Assembly (NCBI GenBank): GCA_030697165.1 | Contig: JAUYQQ010000001.1 | Location: 62,001-126,000, forward strand | DNA from: Acidobacteriota bacterium | Lineage (GTDB): Bacteria; Acidobacteriota; Vicinamibacteria; Vicinamibacterales; UBA2999 | Direction: 5' to 3' | DNA: 64,000 nucleotides | In this document: one piece after another, positions 53,029-60,838 of the stretch | Layout of the letters: each line of letters opens with the position of its first letter | How positions within the stretch are numbered: position 1 is the first letter of the stretch | Position numbers and translations under genes: made by a program | The notes under the pieces: generated by a model | The model's input: the letters and a program-made list of their open reading frames with translations, nothing else | Told to the model about the DNA's origin: nothing | Databases searched by the model: none

Positions 53029-54161
53029 GCGCGCGCCTGATTCTCAAGGACCATGTCGCAGATCCGGTCGACGTCCCCAAGCGCCAGGGTCCCGTAGAGC
53101 GGCAGGCACAACACCTGCGTCACCACTTCCGATGCCACCGGCAGCCGGCCGGGCCGCGCCGACGGCAGGTCGCGGTAGCACCCGTAGTCGGTGCAAAGCG
53201 GATAGAAATATTTGCGGGCCAGCACGTTGTAGGTCTTGAGGTGATCGAACACCTCGTCTCGAGTCCGGCCAAACGCCGGGCCGTCAATCCGCACGACAAA
53301 ATACTGGCAGCTACTCTCCACTCCCGCGGGCTCCGGCATGAGCGCCAATCCCGGCACCCCAGCCAGGCGCTCGCGGTAGCGCGCAATGATGGCCCGTCGC
53401 AGCCGAAGCTCGTCGGTGACGCAGTCGAGCACGGCCAGTCCGAGGGCCGCCTGCAGCTCGTTCATCTTGCCGTTGATGCCCACCACGTCGACTTCCTCCT
53501 GGTTGAGGATGCCAAAGTTCTTTAGGTGGTCGAAGGCGGCCTTGCTGTCGGCCTTCGGTGCCGTCAGCGCCCCGCCCTCGGCCGAGTGAAACAGCTTGGT
53601 AGCGTGAAAGCTGAACATCGAGGCATCGCCGAAGTTGCCAATTCCCACGCCATTGATCTTCGTGCCGAAAGCGTGCGCGGCATCGTACACGAGCTTCAGG
53701 CCCCGTCGGTTGGCAATGGCCTGCAGGGCGTAGACGTCGCACGGGATGCCATAGACGTGGACCGCCAGGATGCCGGTGGTCCGCGGTGTGATGAGCTCCT
53801 CTACCTTCGCCGGATCCAGGTTCATTGTCACCGGATCGATGTCGCAGAACACCGGCGTCGCGCCGCTCCAGCTGATCGCGTGCGGCGTGGCCGGAAACGT
53901 GAACGGTGTCGTAATTACCTCACCGCGCATCCCCAGGGCCCGAACCGCGGCCAACAGCGCGATGGTGCCGTTATTGAACAGCGACACGTGCGGCACGGCC
54001 AGGTAGTCCGCAATGGCCTGCGTCAGGCGCACGTGCTGCTGGCCGTCGTTGGTGAGCCAGCGCGCTTCCCAGATCTCGGCCAACCGCGCTTGCAGCGCCG
54101 GCAGGGGCGGCAACAACGGCCGCGTCACGTAGATGGGTTCGTCAAACGGCTTGATCGTCAC
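53025..54161 (-). CDS. DegT/DnrJ/EryC1/StrS aminotransferase (first)
   Basis: A 378-residue PLP-dependent sugar aminotransferase: 'ITTPFTFPATPHAI', 'DIDPVTMNLDP', 'VYDAAHAFGTK' (Asp160, His163) and Schiff-base Lys189 in 'SFHATKLFHSAEGG'. It transfers an amino group, usually from glutamate, to a keto-sugar nucleotide such as the product of the 4,6-dehydratase encoded at 37888. The amino group could then be acylated by the neighbouring GNAT, WbqC, AAC(3)-like or formyltransferase proteins. It sits between WbqC (overlap 4 bp) and the GtrB-like gene, an order common in O-antigen loci. C-terminal 'YYPLCTDYG' region intact. Confidence 0.92.
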   Translation of the reverse strand: MTIKPFDEPIYVTRPLLPPLPALQARLAEIWEARWLTNDGQQHVRLTQAIADYLAVPHVSLFNNGTIALLAAVRALGMRGEVITTPFTFPATPHAISWSGATPVFCDIDPVTMNLDPAKVEELITPRTTGILAVHVYGIPCDVYALQAIANRRGLKLVYDAAHAFGTKINGVGIGNFGDASMFSFHATKLFHSAEGGALTAPKADSKAAFDHLKNFGILNQEEVDVVGINGKMNELQAALGLAVLDCVTDELRLRRAIIARYRERLAGVPGLALMPEPAGVESSCQYFVVRIDGPAFGRTRDEVFDHLKTYNVLARKYFYPLCTDYGCYRDLPSARPGRLPVASEVVTQVLCLPLYGTLALGDVDRICDMVLENQARA

Positions 54162-54853
54162 AGCAGGTCGTACTCCCCGAGCAGGCGACGCACGGTGTCT
54201 GGAGAATTGAACATCATGACATCCAGAATCGACAGGCCGGGCACAAACGGCTGGCCGAACTGCGGATACATCACCGGCCTGGACTGGATGAACTTCAGCT
54301 CGACGCCGGCCGCGGCGAAGGCGTCGGCCTCATACAAGGTCCGCCCGCCGATGGTGTTGAGGTAACGGTTGGCGCCGAGCGCGCCGCACACGGCGAGCAC
54401 CTTGTCGCCGGCCTTCAGGCGGTGGTCGACCGGCACCGTGGACGAGACAATGATCGGCGTCTTGATCTCAAGGTAGGCGGCCGTCATCACCAGGCTGTTC
54501 AGCAGGTATTCGAACAGGTTGCGGGGCGCCGCGGTGACGATGGTCTCGATCATCGGAAAGACCGCATCAAAGAATGGCGCCTTTCGGTACGACTCGCGAA
54601 ATGGATTCAACAAGGTCGCGGGATTGAAATCGTCAGCCAGCGACCGCTCCCTCACGTCCAGGAAATCCGACCCTTTCTTGAGCGGCAGCGTGAATGTGGC
54701 GTCGGCACCATTGCGGAGGAACCGGTTGCGGTTAATCCAGCCCTTCTTCGTGTACTCGATGTTGTCGTAAACCACGAACCGATCCACGGCCGCCAGCAAC
54801 TGCCAGTAACCGAGGTACGGCAGGAAATACGGCTGCATGATGCCGAGGGTCAC
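54158..54853 (-). CDS. WbqC-family protein (second copy)
   Basis: A 231-residue protein beginning 'TLGIMQPYFLPYLGYWQLL', the family signature, then 'YDNIEYTKKGWINRNRFL', 'FTLPLKKGSDFLDVRE' and 'AVCGALGANRYLNTIGGR'. It is about the same length as the WbqC copy at 38922 but only moderately similar, so the two likely act on different substrates. The downstream DegT gene overlaps it by 4 bp, matching the frequent wbqC-degT pairing. Acylation of an amino sugar is inferred from such pairings and is not proven. GTG 54853 was chosen; the ~94 codons upstream in the same frame overlie the methyltransferase gene. A second option is ATG five codons further in. Confidence 0.88.
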   Translation of the reverse strand: MTLGIMQPYFLPYLGYWQLLAAVDRFVVYDNIEYTKKGWINRNRFLRNGADATFTLPLKKGSDFLDVRERSLADDFNPATLLNPFRESYRKAPFFDAVFPMIETIVTAAPRNLFEYLLNSLVMTAAYLEIKTPIIVSSTVPVDHRLKAGDKVLAVCGALGANRYLNTIGGRTLYEADAFAAAGVELKFIQSRPVMYPQFGQPFVPGLSILDVMMFNSPDTVRRLLGEYDLL

Positions 54854-54866
54854 GTGCGCATCCAGC

Positions 54867-55613
54867 CTACTGGTCGCCTGCTTCACACAGCAGGAAGATG
54901 CTCGAGCACAGATCAGGATAGACGTGACCAAGCTGGTAGCAGCCCTCGAGATAGTCAGGCGAGATAATGTCCGTAGCGAGCAGCCGATCCCACTGAAAGT
55001 TTGCCAGCGCCTTGAAGAAGATTCCCGAGCGATGCACCACGGTGAGGCCGGCGGCCTTCGCCTCGCGCTCGAGCGTGTCGAGCGAGTAGGTGATGCGGTG
55101 GCCATGTGCCGCCTCGGCCGGTGTGACCGCGGCATGGTGCGTGATCAGGCCCATGCGGACCGCGATCTGCCGTGATGCCGCGTTGGCATTGGGGCACACC
55201 AGGAAGAAGCGGCCGCCGGGCGCCAGCCACTCGCGGTTGACCCGGGCCATGACCCCAACCGGGTCGTCCAGGTGTTCGAGCACGTGCGTCAGGATGATGT
55301 TGTCGAATCGGCGGCCCAGCGAGACGGCTTCAAAAGTCCCGTTCACCACGTTCACCTTGTCGCCAAGCGCTTGGCGGGCGGCGGTGACCGCCTCGCCCGA
55401 GCCCTCCACGCAGGTGATGTCGGTGAAGTGCGGCAGCAGCCGTTTCGTGAAGTCGCCGCGGAAACTGCCAAGTTCGAGCACGCTGCCCGGCCGGAGGAAC
55501 GGCTGGAACGAGCGCAGCATGAACGGGTGCATGACGTCGAAATCAAATGTGTAGGCGTACTTGTGGCCCAGCGCGTCCTGCGATTCCCGATCTAAGTCTC
55601 TACTCACGCTCAT
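54867..55613 (-). CDS. Class I SAM-dependent methyltransferase
   Basis: A 248-residue methyltransferase with 'SVLELGSFRGDFTKRLL' at 44-60, 'ITCVEGSGEAV', 'GRRFDNIILTHVLEHLDDP' and 'LAPGGRFFLVCPNANAASR'. This type is common in glycan clusters with DegT and WbqC genes. The C-terminal third contains 'HHAAVTPAEAAHGHRITYSL', typical of its subgroup. The reaction is probably O- or C-methylation of a sugar nucleotide. Its start codon is directly adjacent to the stop of the beta-propeller gene (no spacer) and it ends 13 bp before the WbqC start. Confidence 0.88.
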   Translation of the reverse strand: MSVSRDLDRESQDALGHKYAYTFDFDVMHPFMLRSFQPFLRPGSVLELGSFRGDFTKRLLPHFTDITCVEGSGEAVTAARQALGDKVNVVNGTFEAVSLGRRFDNIILTHVLEHLDDPVGVMARVNREWLAPGGRFFLVCPNANAASRQIAVRMGLITHHAAVTPAEAAHGHRITYSLDTLEREAKAAGLTVVHRSGIFFKALANFQWDRLLATDIISPDYLEGCYQLGHVYPDLCSSIFLLCEAGDQ

Positions 55614-56567
55614 CTATTGCTCCAGGACCGCCACGCCAAAGCCGTCGCGACCGAAGGCATTGCCGTTGTACAGCAGGTAGGCCTGCCCATCGCTCCAGAA
55701 TACATGAGGATAGCAGAGCATCTCGGCGTCCCAGCCATCGGCAGATACGTCAATTCCCGCGCGCGCATCGTCGCGGGTCCAGTGCTGCAGGTCGTCTGAC
55801 CAGGCGTAGCCGAGCCGGTAGCCGCGCGCCTTGTTGGCCCGGAAGTCGGTGGCCTGGCGATAGCAGAAGTACATGTGCCAGCGCCCGTCCACCTCGATCA
55901 CGGTGGGCAACGCCTGGCATTCATCAGGCCCGAGCGCGTCATTGATAATCGTCTGCGCGTCGCGCTGCCATGACACGCCGTCGGCCGACCGGGCATACGC
56001 GAGCTTGTAGACGCGCGCCGGCCCCGGATCTGACGGACTCTCCACCCAGTTGGTGCCGAAGATGTACCACATGTGCCAGACGCCATCGCGCACGGTCACG
56101 AACGGGTCGCCGACCAGGAAGGGTTCGTGCGGCGTGGGGCCCATCACGGGGCCGGGGCCAACCCGCGCGAACGTCAGGCCATCATCATGGCTGACCGCCA
56201 GACCAATGGCGGTCTCGACCGGCACCGAAACGCGGCGACTCCAGCCACACGTGAAGGCGTAAATGTGGTGGTCGTGGCGAACCATGTTGACGGGAAAGAT
56301 GCCGTGTTCGTCGAAGGCGCCGAGTTCGCCCTGGGGAATCACCGTGGCTGTCGATGTCCGCAGGACCCGAGACACGGACTTGTCCACGTCCACAAACGCG
56401 ATGTGGCTCACATACTGGCCGCCGGCATCGCGGCTGCGCGTCGAGAAATAGATGCGGACGAAGTCGTCGAACACCAATGCCTGTGGCGACTGCGCGAACT
56501 CGGTGCAACCGTTGGGCAACGAGTATTTCTGCGGCTCGAATAGCAGGCCGCACTTGGTCCACTTCAC
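55614..56567 (-). CDS. Five-bladed beta-propeller glycosidase-like protein (copy 2)
   Basis: A 317-residue protein with repeated propeller-blade signatures ('DDFVRIYFSTR', 'WHMWYIFGTNWV', 'WHMYFCYRQATD') and the closing 'QAYLLYNGNAFGRDGFGVAVLE'. This is the pattern of GH43/GH32/GH130-like proteins found in polysaccharide loci. No signal peptide is present (VKWTKCGLLFEPQKYSLPNG at the GTG start), so it should be cytoplasmic, unusual for a glycan-degrading enzyme. A role in sugar-nucleotide or lipid-linked intermediate processing is possible. It is a tandem paralogue of the preceding gene. GTG 56567 overlaps that gene's TGA (GTGA). Confidence 0.82.
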   Translation of the reverse strand: MKWTKCGLLFEPQKYSLPNGCTEFAQSPQALVFDDFVRIYFSTRSRDAGGQYVSHIAFVDVDKSVSRVLRTSTATVIPQGELGAFDEHGIFPVNMVRHDHHIYAFTCGWSRRVSVPVETAIGLAVSHDDGLTFARVGPGPVMGPTPHEPFLVGDPFVTVRDGVWHMWYIFGTNWVESPSDPGPARVYKLAYARSADGVSWQRDAQTIINDALGPDECQALPTVIEVDGRWHMYFCYRQATDFRANKARGYRLGYAWSDDLQHWTRDDARAGIDVSADGWDAEMLCYPHVFWSDGQAYLLYNGNAFGRDGFGVAVLEQ

Positions 56568-57526
56568 GCGAGCACGCCGTCCAGTTCCGCGAGGCCAAAG
56601 CCGTGACGGCCGACGCCGTTGCCCAAGTAGAACATGTAGGTCTTGCCATCGAGCTCGAAGACGTGGGGGTAACTGATCATCTCGGAATCCCAGCCCTCGG
56701 TCGACACGTCGATGCCAGCCTTGGCATCGTCGCGGGTCCACGTGACGAGGTCGGGTGAACTCGCATAGCCGATACGGTAGCCCTTTTCACGACCGCGATA
56801 GCCGAGGCTGTAGCGGTAGCAGAAGAACATGTGGTACTTGCCGTTGGCGTAGATCACGTCGGGGCTCGCCTGGCACTCGTCGGCTTCGAGCCGGACGGGA
56901 ATCAGTTCCTGGCCGTGCCGGTTCCACGTCAGACCGTCCGGCGACGTCGCCATGCGGATGCGATAAACGGGTTCGGCGCGACCCTCACTGGGAAGCCACT
57001 TTGTGCCCGCGATGTACCACAGGCTGTAGAGGTCGCCGAACTGTCGGATCTTCGGGCCGCTGATCACGAACGGTTCGTGCAGGCTCGCACCCAGGACCGG
57101 CCCGCGGCCGTGCTTCTCGAACGTGACACCCTGATCGCGGCTGACCGCGTAGCCAATGGCGACGTCAAACGGCACCGACGAGCAGCGCGTCCATCCGCCG
57201 TAGTAGGAACGGACCTCGTCGCCATGGCGAATCACCGACATCGGATAGGTGCCGAACTCGTCGAACGCGCCGAGCCCGCCTAGCTCCATGATCGGCTCGG
57301 GCGACACGCCTACCACCTCGAACAGGTTGTCACGCTTGAGGTCCACGTAGGCGGCGCGGCTTACGTACTGCCCGGCGGCATCGGCGGGCGGGCGGCACGA
57401 GAAGAACACCCGCACGAAAGTGTCGAACACCAGTGTCGCCGGTGCCTGTGCGAACTCCCGCATCCAGTCGGGACGGTCGATCCGCTCGGGGTCGAAGACG
57501 TGCCCGAGCTTGCGCCACGAGAACAT
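56564..57526 (-). CDS. Five-bladed beta-propeller glycosidase-like protein (copy 1)
   Basis: A 320-residue paralogue of the next gene, collinear throughout. It has 'FDTFVRVFFSCRPPADAAGQY' region, 'GAFDEFGTYPMSVIRHGDEV', 'ASLHEPFVISGPKI', 'YSLWYIAGTKWL', 'HMFFCYRYSL' and the terminal 'TYMFYLGNGVGRHGFGLAELD'. Acidic residues in 'FDEFGTYP' and 'DECQASPDVI' are conserved between the copies and are candidates for the active site in the propeller centre. There is no signal peptide. ATG 57526 overlaps the GNAT stop (TGATG), so the four genes GNAT-propeller-propeller-methyltransferase are translationally linked. Precise activity unknown. Confidence 0.82.
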   Translation of the reverse strand: MFSWRKLGHVFDPERIDRPDWMREFAQAPATLVFDTFVRVFFSCRPPADAAGQYVSRAAYVDLKRDNLFEVVGVSPEPIMELGGLGAFDEFGTYPMSVIRHGDEVRSYYGGWTRCSSVPFDVAIGYAVSRDQGVTFEKHGRGPVLGASLHEPFVISGPKIRQFGDLYSLWYIAGTKWLPSEGRAEPVYRIRMATSPDGLTWNRHGQELIPVRLEADECQASPDVIYANGKYHMFFCYRYSLGYRGREKGYRIGYASSPDLVTWTRDDAKAGIDVSTEGWDSEMISYPHVFELDGKTYMFYLGNGVGRHGFGLAELDGVLA

Positions 57527-57939
57527 CAGAAAGCGACTTCCATCAGGTCCTTGGCCGCGCGCGTCTCGATCACCCCAAAGCCGAGAGACCGGTAGAGCGC
57601 GTGGGCCGTCACGTTGTCCCGCGCCACTTCGAGGCGGCACGACGTGAAGCCGCGGCTCTTGGCAAGGTCCAGGGCGGCGATAACGAGCGCCCGGCCGATA
57701 CCCAACCCGCGATCCTGGGGGTCGACCAAGACCAAGGTTATGTACGCTTGCCTGGTTTTCTGGTCGTTGCAGTAGAACGCCACCAGCCCCCGGCAGCGTC
57801 CGGGCGCGGAGGCCTGCACGAGCTCGGCGCGGTCAGCGATCTTGGCCAGGTAGGCATCGAGGTCGACGTCCGCGATGAACCGGCCGCCCTGGCGTGCTTG
57901 TTCCGCCCGGATCAGCGCGGTCACCTCCTTACAGAGCAT
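57526..57939 (-). CDS. GNAT-family N-acetyltransferase
   Basis: A 137-residue GNAT: 'ITLVLVDPQDRGLGIGRALV' (acetyl-CoA pyrophosphate loop R/Q-x-x-G-x-G/A), followed by 'FTSCRLEVARDNVTAHALYRSLGF' (motif B, N-x-x-A-x-x-L-Y). It is located directly downstream of a DegT aminotransferase (11-bp overlap), so N-acetylation of that enzyme's amino-sugar product is the simplest reading. A longer start eight codons upstream is possible (57963). I prefer ATG 57939, because the extra codons lie over the preceding gene. A strong TAAGGAGG within codons 4-6 has no properly spaced start after it. Confidence 0.88.
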   Translation of the reverse strand: MLCKEVTALIRAEQARQGGRFIADVDLDAYLAKIADRAELVQASAPGRCRGLVAFYCNDQKTRQAYITLVLVDPQDRGLGIGRALVIAALDLAKSRGFTSCRLEVARDNVTAHALYRSLGFGVIETRAAKDLMEVAF

Positions 57940-59065
57940 GCGCGGCCACCGACGCCTTGACATTCTCGATCACGAAGTCAATCTCAGCGTCCGTGAGCTT
58001 CGGGTAGAGCGGCAAGGTGATCGTGGCATCGCCGATTCGCTCGGCCACCGGGTACGTACCGCGCGGAATCCCCATGGTTTCCTGGTAGTACTTCATCAGG
58101 TGCACGGCGCGATAGTTGACAGCAACACCTACCCCGCGGGTCTGCAGGTCGTGGAGAACCTCGTCACGCCGGGCGGGCTCGACCCAGATCGTGAACAGGT
58201 GACGCGCGGACCGGGAGCCCGGCAGGACGGTCGGAAACGAGACGCCCTGGACGCCGCGCAGTCCCACCTCGTAGCGCCGCGAGAGATGTTCGCGCCGCTG
58301 CCAGAGCTCGCCAATCCGCTCCATCTGGCCCAGCAGGAGCGCGGCCTGCAGGTTGGTCATGTTGTACTTCCACCCGAGCAGCTCTATGTCGTAGTGGCGG
58401 TAGAGCCCGGTGTAACGGTCGCTCGCGCCCGCTGACATCCCGTGCTGGCGCAACAGTCGCAGCCGCGTATTGATGTCGTCCGAGTTCGTGACAACCGCGC
58501 CCCCTTCGCCGCTGGTGATGTTCTTGGTGGCGTAGAAGCTGAAGCTCGCCGCGTCAGACAGCGCGCCCGGCTTGACGCCGTCGCGTTCCGACTCAATGGC
58601 ATGGGCGCAGTCTTCGATCACCGAGAGCTTCGCGCGATTGGCGATCGTCTTGATCCGCCGCATGTCGGCCATCTGACCGTAGAGATGCACGGGCACGATC
58701 GCCTTTGTTCGCGGCGTCACCGCCCGCTCGATTGCCGCGGGACTGATCAGGCCAGTGTCCGGCTCCACGTCCACGAACACCGGCGTTGCCCCGGTGTGCA
58801 GGACGACGTTGGCCGTTGCCGCGAACGTCATCGGCGTCGTGATCACCTCGTCGCCAGGGCCTACGCCGACGGCCAGCAGCGCGAGGTGCAGGCCAGCGGT
58901 GCAGCTGGTCACGCCGACGCTGTGCCGGGCGCCCAGATATGCCGCGAACGCTTCTTCAAAGCGCTTGGTGTCCTGCCCCGTGGTGAGAAACACCCCGCGG
59001 CAGACTTCAACCAGGCGGGCGATGTCGGCCTCGTCGAGACTATGCCGGTAGAATTCGACCTTCAT
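57929..59065 (-). CDS. DegT/DnrJ/EryC1/StrS aminotransferase (second)
   Basis: A 378-residue PLP enzyme starting MKVEFYRHSLDEADI, with 'SVGVTSCTAGLHLAL', 'ITTPMTFAATANVV', 'VIEDCAHAIES' (Asp152, His155) and Schiff-base Lys181 in 'FYATKNITSGEGG'. It resembles the first DegT gene only at family level, so two different amino sugars, or amination at two positions, are likely. ATG 59065 follows 'AGGGAATCTTGAGG'. The 43 codons upstream in frame reach back over the methyltransferase gene and were rejected. The adjacent GNAT gene supports formation of an N-acetylated sugar. Confidence 0.92.
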   Translation of the reverse strand: MKVEFYRHSLDEADIARLVEVCRGVFLTTGQDTKRFEEAFAAYLGARHSVGVTSCTAGLHLALLAVGVGPGDEVITTPMTFAATANVVLHTGATPVFVDVEPDTGLISPAAIERAVTPRTKAIVPVHLYGQMADMRRIKTIANRAKLSVIEDCAHAIESERDGVKPGALSDAASFSFYATKNITSGEGGAVVTNSDDINTRLRLLRQHGMSAGASDRYTGLYRHYDIELLGWKYNMTNLQAALLLGQMERIGELWQRREHLSRRYEVGLRGVQGVSFPTVLPGSRSARHLFTIWVEPARRDEVLHDLQTRGVGVAVNYRAVHLMKYYQETMGIPRGTYPVAERIGDATITLPLYPKLTDAEIDFVIENVKASVAAHAL

Positions 59066-59097
59066 CCTCAAGATTCCCTTGTGCGGTGCGAGGGCGC

Positions 59098-59790
59098 TCA
59101 GGTGTTGACGCTGCCTTTGCGGCCCGACACAAAGTACTGGCCGCCGAGAGGTAGCCAGGCCAGTGCGGGCTCGATAAACCCCAACCAGCGCCACAACTTC
59201 TCGGGCAGGAACAACAGGTAGCCTTGCTCCACGGCGTCCAGGCCCGCGTCTTCAAAAATCTGCCGGAGCCGGGCGGGCTTGATCATGTGGCAGCCCCTAT
59301 CAATTGGGGCCCGCTCGAAGATCCGCTTCGTGACCGGATTGAACGGGTTGTGCTCGAAGATGCAGACGCGGCCGCCTGGCTTCAAAACGCGGCGCAACTC
59401 GCGCAAATGCCTGACGTGCTGCGCGTCGTCGATATGGTGATACACACAGAAGGCATAAGCCCCATCAAACGTTCCGTCGGCGAACGGCAAGTCGAAAGGC
59501 TCTTGCACCGCCACGGGGCCGCAATGAACCGCCTCCCGCACCATCGGCAGAGACACGTCGGTGCCGATGACGCGCGCTTGATTGCTGAGAAAAGCGATTG
59601 CTGTCCCCTGCCCGCAGCCGGCGTCGAGCAAGCGAAGGGTGCGGCCGACCGGCATCCGCGCCTTCAGGTGGCGCATCAGGACGCGGCATTTTTGATGGAT
59701 GAAGAAAGCGCCGTCGCCGGCAAACTTCTGACGCAGGGGATCATCCAACAGCTCGTCGTAATCACGCGCGTAGCGGTCAAAGGACTCCAT
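59098..59790 (-). CDS. Class I SAM-dependent methyltransferase (type 11-like)
   Basis: A 230-residue enzyme: 'LRLLDAGCGQGTAIAFL' at 52-68, 'RVIGTDVSLPMVREA', 'FDLPFADGTFDGAYAFCVYHHI' and 'LRRVLKPGGRVCIFEHNPFNP'. The C-terminus contains 'FLPEKLWRWLGFIEPALAWLPLG', likely a membrane-associated amphipathic segment. The ending motif 'GGQYFVSGRK' is seen in methyltransferases that neighbour GtrB-type glycosyltransferases. Methylation of a polyprenyl-linked sugar or of a sugar head group is possible. It lies 8 bp downstream of the GtrB-like gene and 32 bp upstream of the aminotransferase. Confidence 0.87.
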   Translation of the reverse strand: MESFDRYARDYDELLDDPLRQKFAGDGAFFIHQKCRVLMRHLKARMPVGRTLRLLDAGCGQGTAIAFLSNQARVIGTDVSLPMVREAVHCGPVAVQEPFDLPFADGTFDGAYAFCVYHHIDDAQHVRHLRELRRVLKPGGRVCIFEHNPFNPVTKRIFERAPIDRGCHMIKPARLRQIFEDAGLDAVEQGYLLFLPEKLWRWLGFIEPALAWLPLGGQYFVSGRKGSVNT

Positions 59791-59798
59791 GTGCTACT

Positions 59799-60809
59799 TC
59801 AGTCGTGCATGCCCGGCCGGCCGGCGCCGTCGGGCAGGTTCCGCGATTCGCGGACCAGATACAAGGGCCGCCGTTTGGTTTCTTCGTAGATGCGCCCGAT
59901 GTACTCGCCGAGAATTCCAATCGCTACCAGTTGAAGGCCACCGAGGAACAGGACTGCGACGGCGAGGGAGGTCCACCCGGGAATCAGTCCCGTGCCACCA
60001 GTAAATCTGTAGACCGTCAATGCCACCATCAAGGCCATGCTCGCGGCGGCGAAGAACAGACCTGCGTGTGAGGCCAGCCGCAGCGGCTGGCTCGAAAACC
60101 CGGTAATGCCATCCAGCGCGAACTTGACCATCTTGCTGAGCGGATACTTCGTCTCTCCGCCGTAGCGACGGTCACGATCGTAAAATACTGGCGCCTGATT
60201 ATAGCCGACCCAAGTCACCAGTCCCCGGACGAAGCGGCTCTGCTCCTGGAGACGTTTCAGGTCTTCCACCACGCGCCGTGACATCAGCCGGAAGTCGCCC
60301 GTGTCGAGCGGAATCTCGATGGTGGTCATCCGCCGAATGAGCCGGTAAAACGCGGTCGCCGTCGTCCGCTTGAACCACGTCTCACCATCGCGCTTGCGGC
60401 GTTGAGCGTAGACCACATCGAAGCCCTCCCGGTACTTCGCATAGAGGGTTGGGATCAACTCAGGCGGGTCCTGCAGGTCCGAGTCCATCACCACGACCGC
60501 GGCGCCGGAGCTGACGTCAATACCCGCGGTGATCGCGATCTGGTGCCCGAAGTTTCGGCTGAGATTCACGGCCTTCACCGTGCGATCGGCGCTCGCGAGA
60601 TCCAGGATCCCTTGCCAGGATCCGTCTCGGCTGCCGTCGTTCACGAGAACAATCTCGTGGGTCAACCCGGTCCCGACCAGCACTGCCTTTACCCGGCGGT
60701 AGGTCTCGGCCAGGCCGGACTCCTCGTTGAACACCGGTAAGACCACGCTGATCTCAGGCGTCGTCTCCGCACCGCCTCCGCCTGTTCCGCTCATGCTTCC
60801 CTCACTCAC
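59799..60809 (-). CDS. GtrB/DPM-like polyprenyl-phosphate glycosyltransferase (GT2)
   Basis: A 336-residue enzyme with 'ISVVLPVFNEESGLAETY' at 20-37, 'LVNDGSRDGSW' near 55-65 and 'VVMDSDLQDPPELIP' at 106-120. Two C-terminal hairpin helices ('AGLFFAAASMALMVALTVY', 'LAVAVLFLGGLQLVAIGILG') precede 'YIGRIYEETKRRPLY'. It should load undecaprenyl phosphate with a sugar. The GTG at 60809 has an excellent AAAGGAG seven bases upstream, better than the in-frame ATG at 60794. Upstream is the GT39-like giant, a plausible user of its product. It is distinct from the similar enzyme at 52078. Confidence 0.9.
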   Translation of the reverse strand: MSEGSMSGTGGGGAETTPEISVVLPVFNEESGLAETYRRVKAVLVGTGLTHEIVLVNDGSRDGSWQGILDLASADRTVKAVNLSRNFGHQIAITAGIDVSSGAAVVVMDSDLQDPPELIPTLYAKYREGFDVVYAQRRKRDGETWFKRTTATAFYRLIRRMTTIEIPLDTGDFRLMSRRVVEDLKRLQEQSRFVRGLVTWVGYNQAPVFYDRDRRYGGETKYPLSKMVKFALDGITGFSSQPLRLASHAGLFFAAASMALMVALTVYRFTGGTGLIPGWTSLAVAVLFLGGLQLVAIGILGEYIGRIYEETKRRPLYLVRESRNLPDGAGRPGMHD

Positions 60810-60838
60810 CGGGGCGCTCCTTTAATTTGGCTCAAAGC

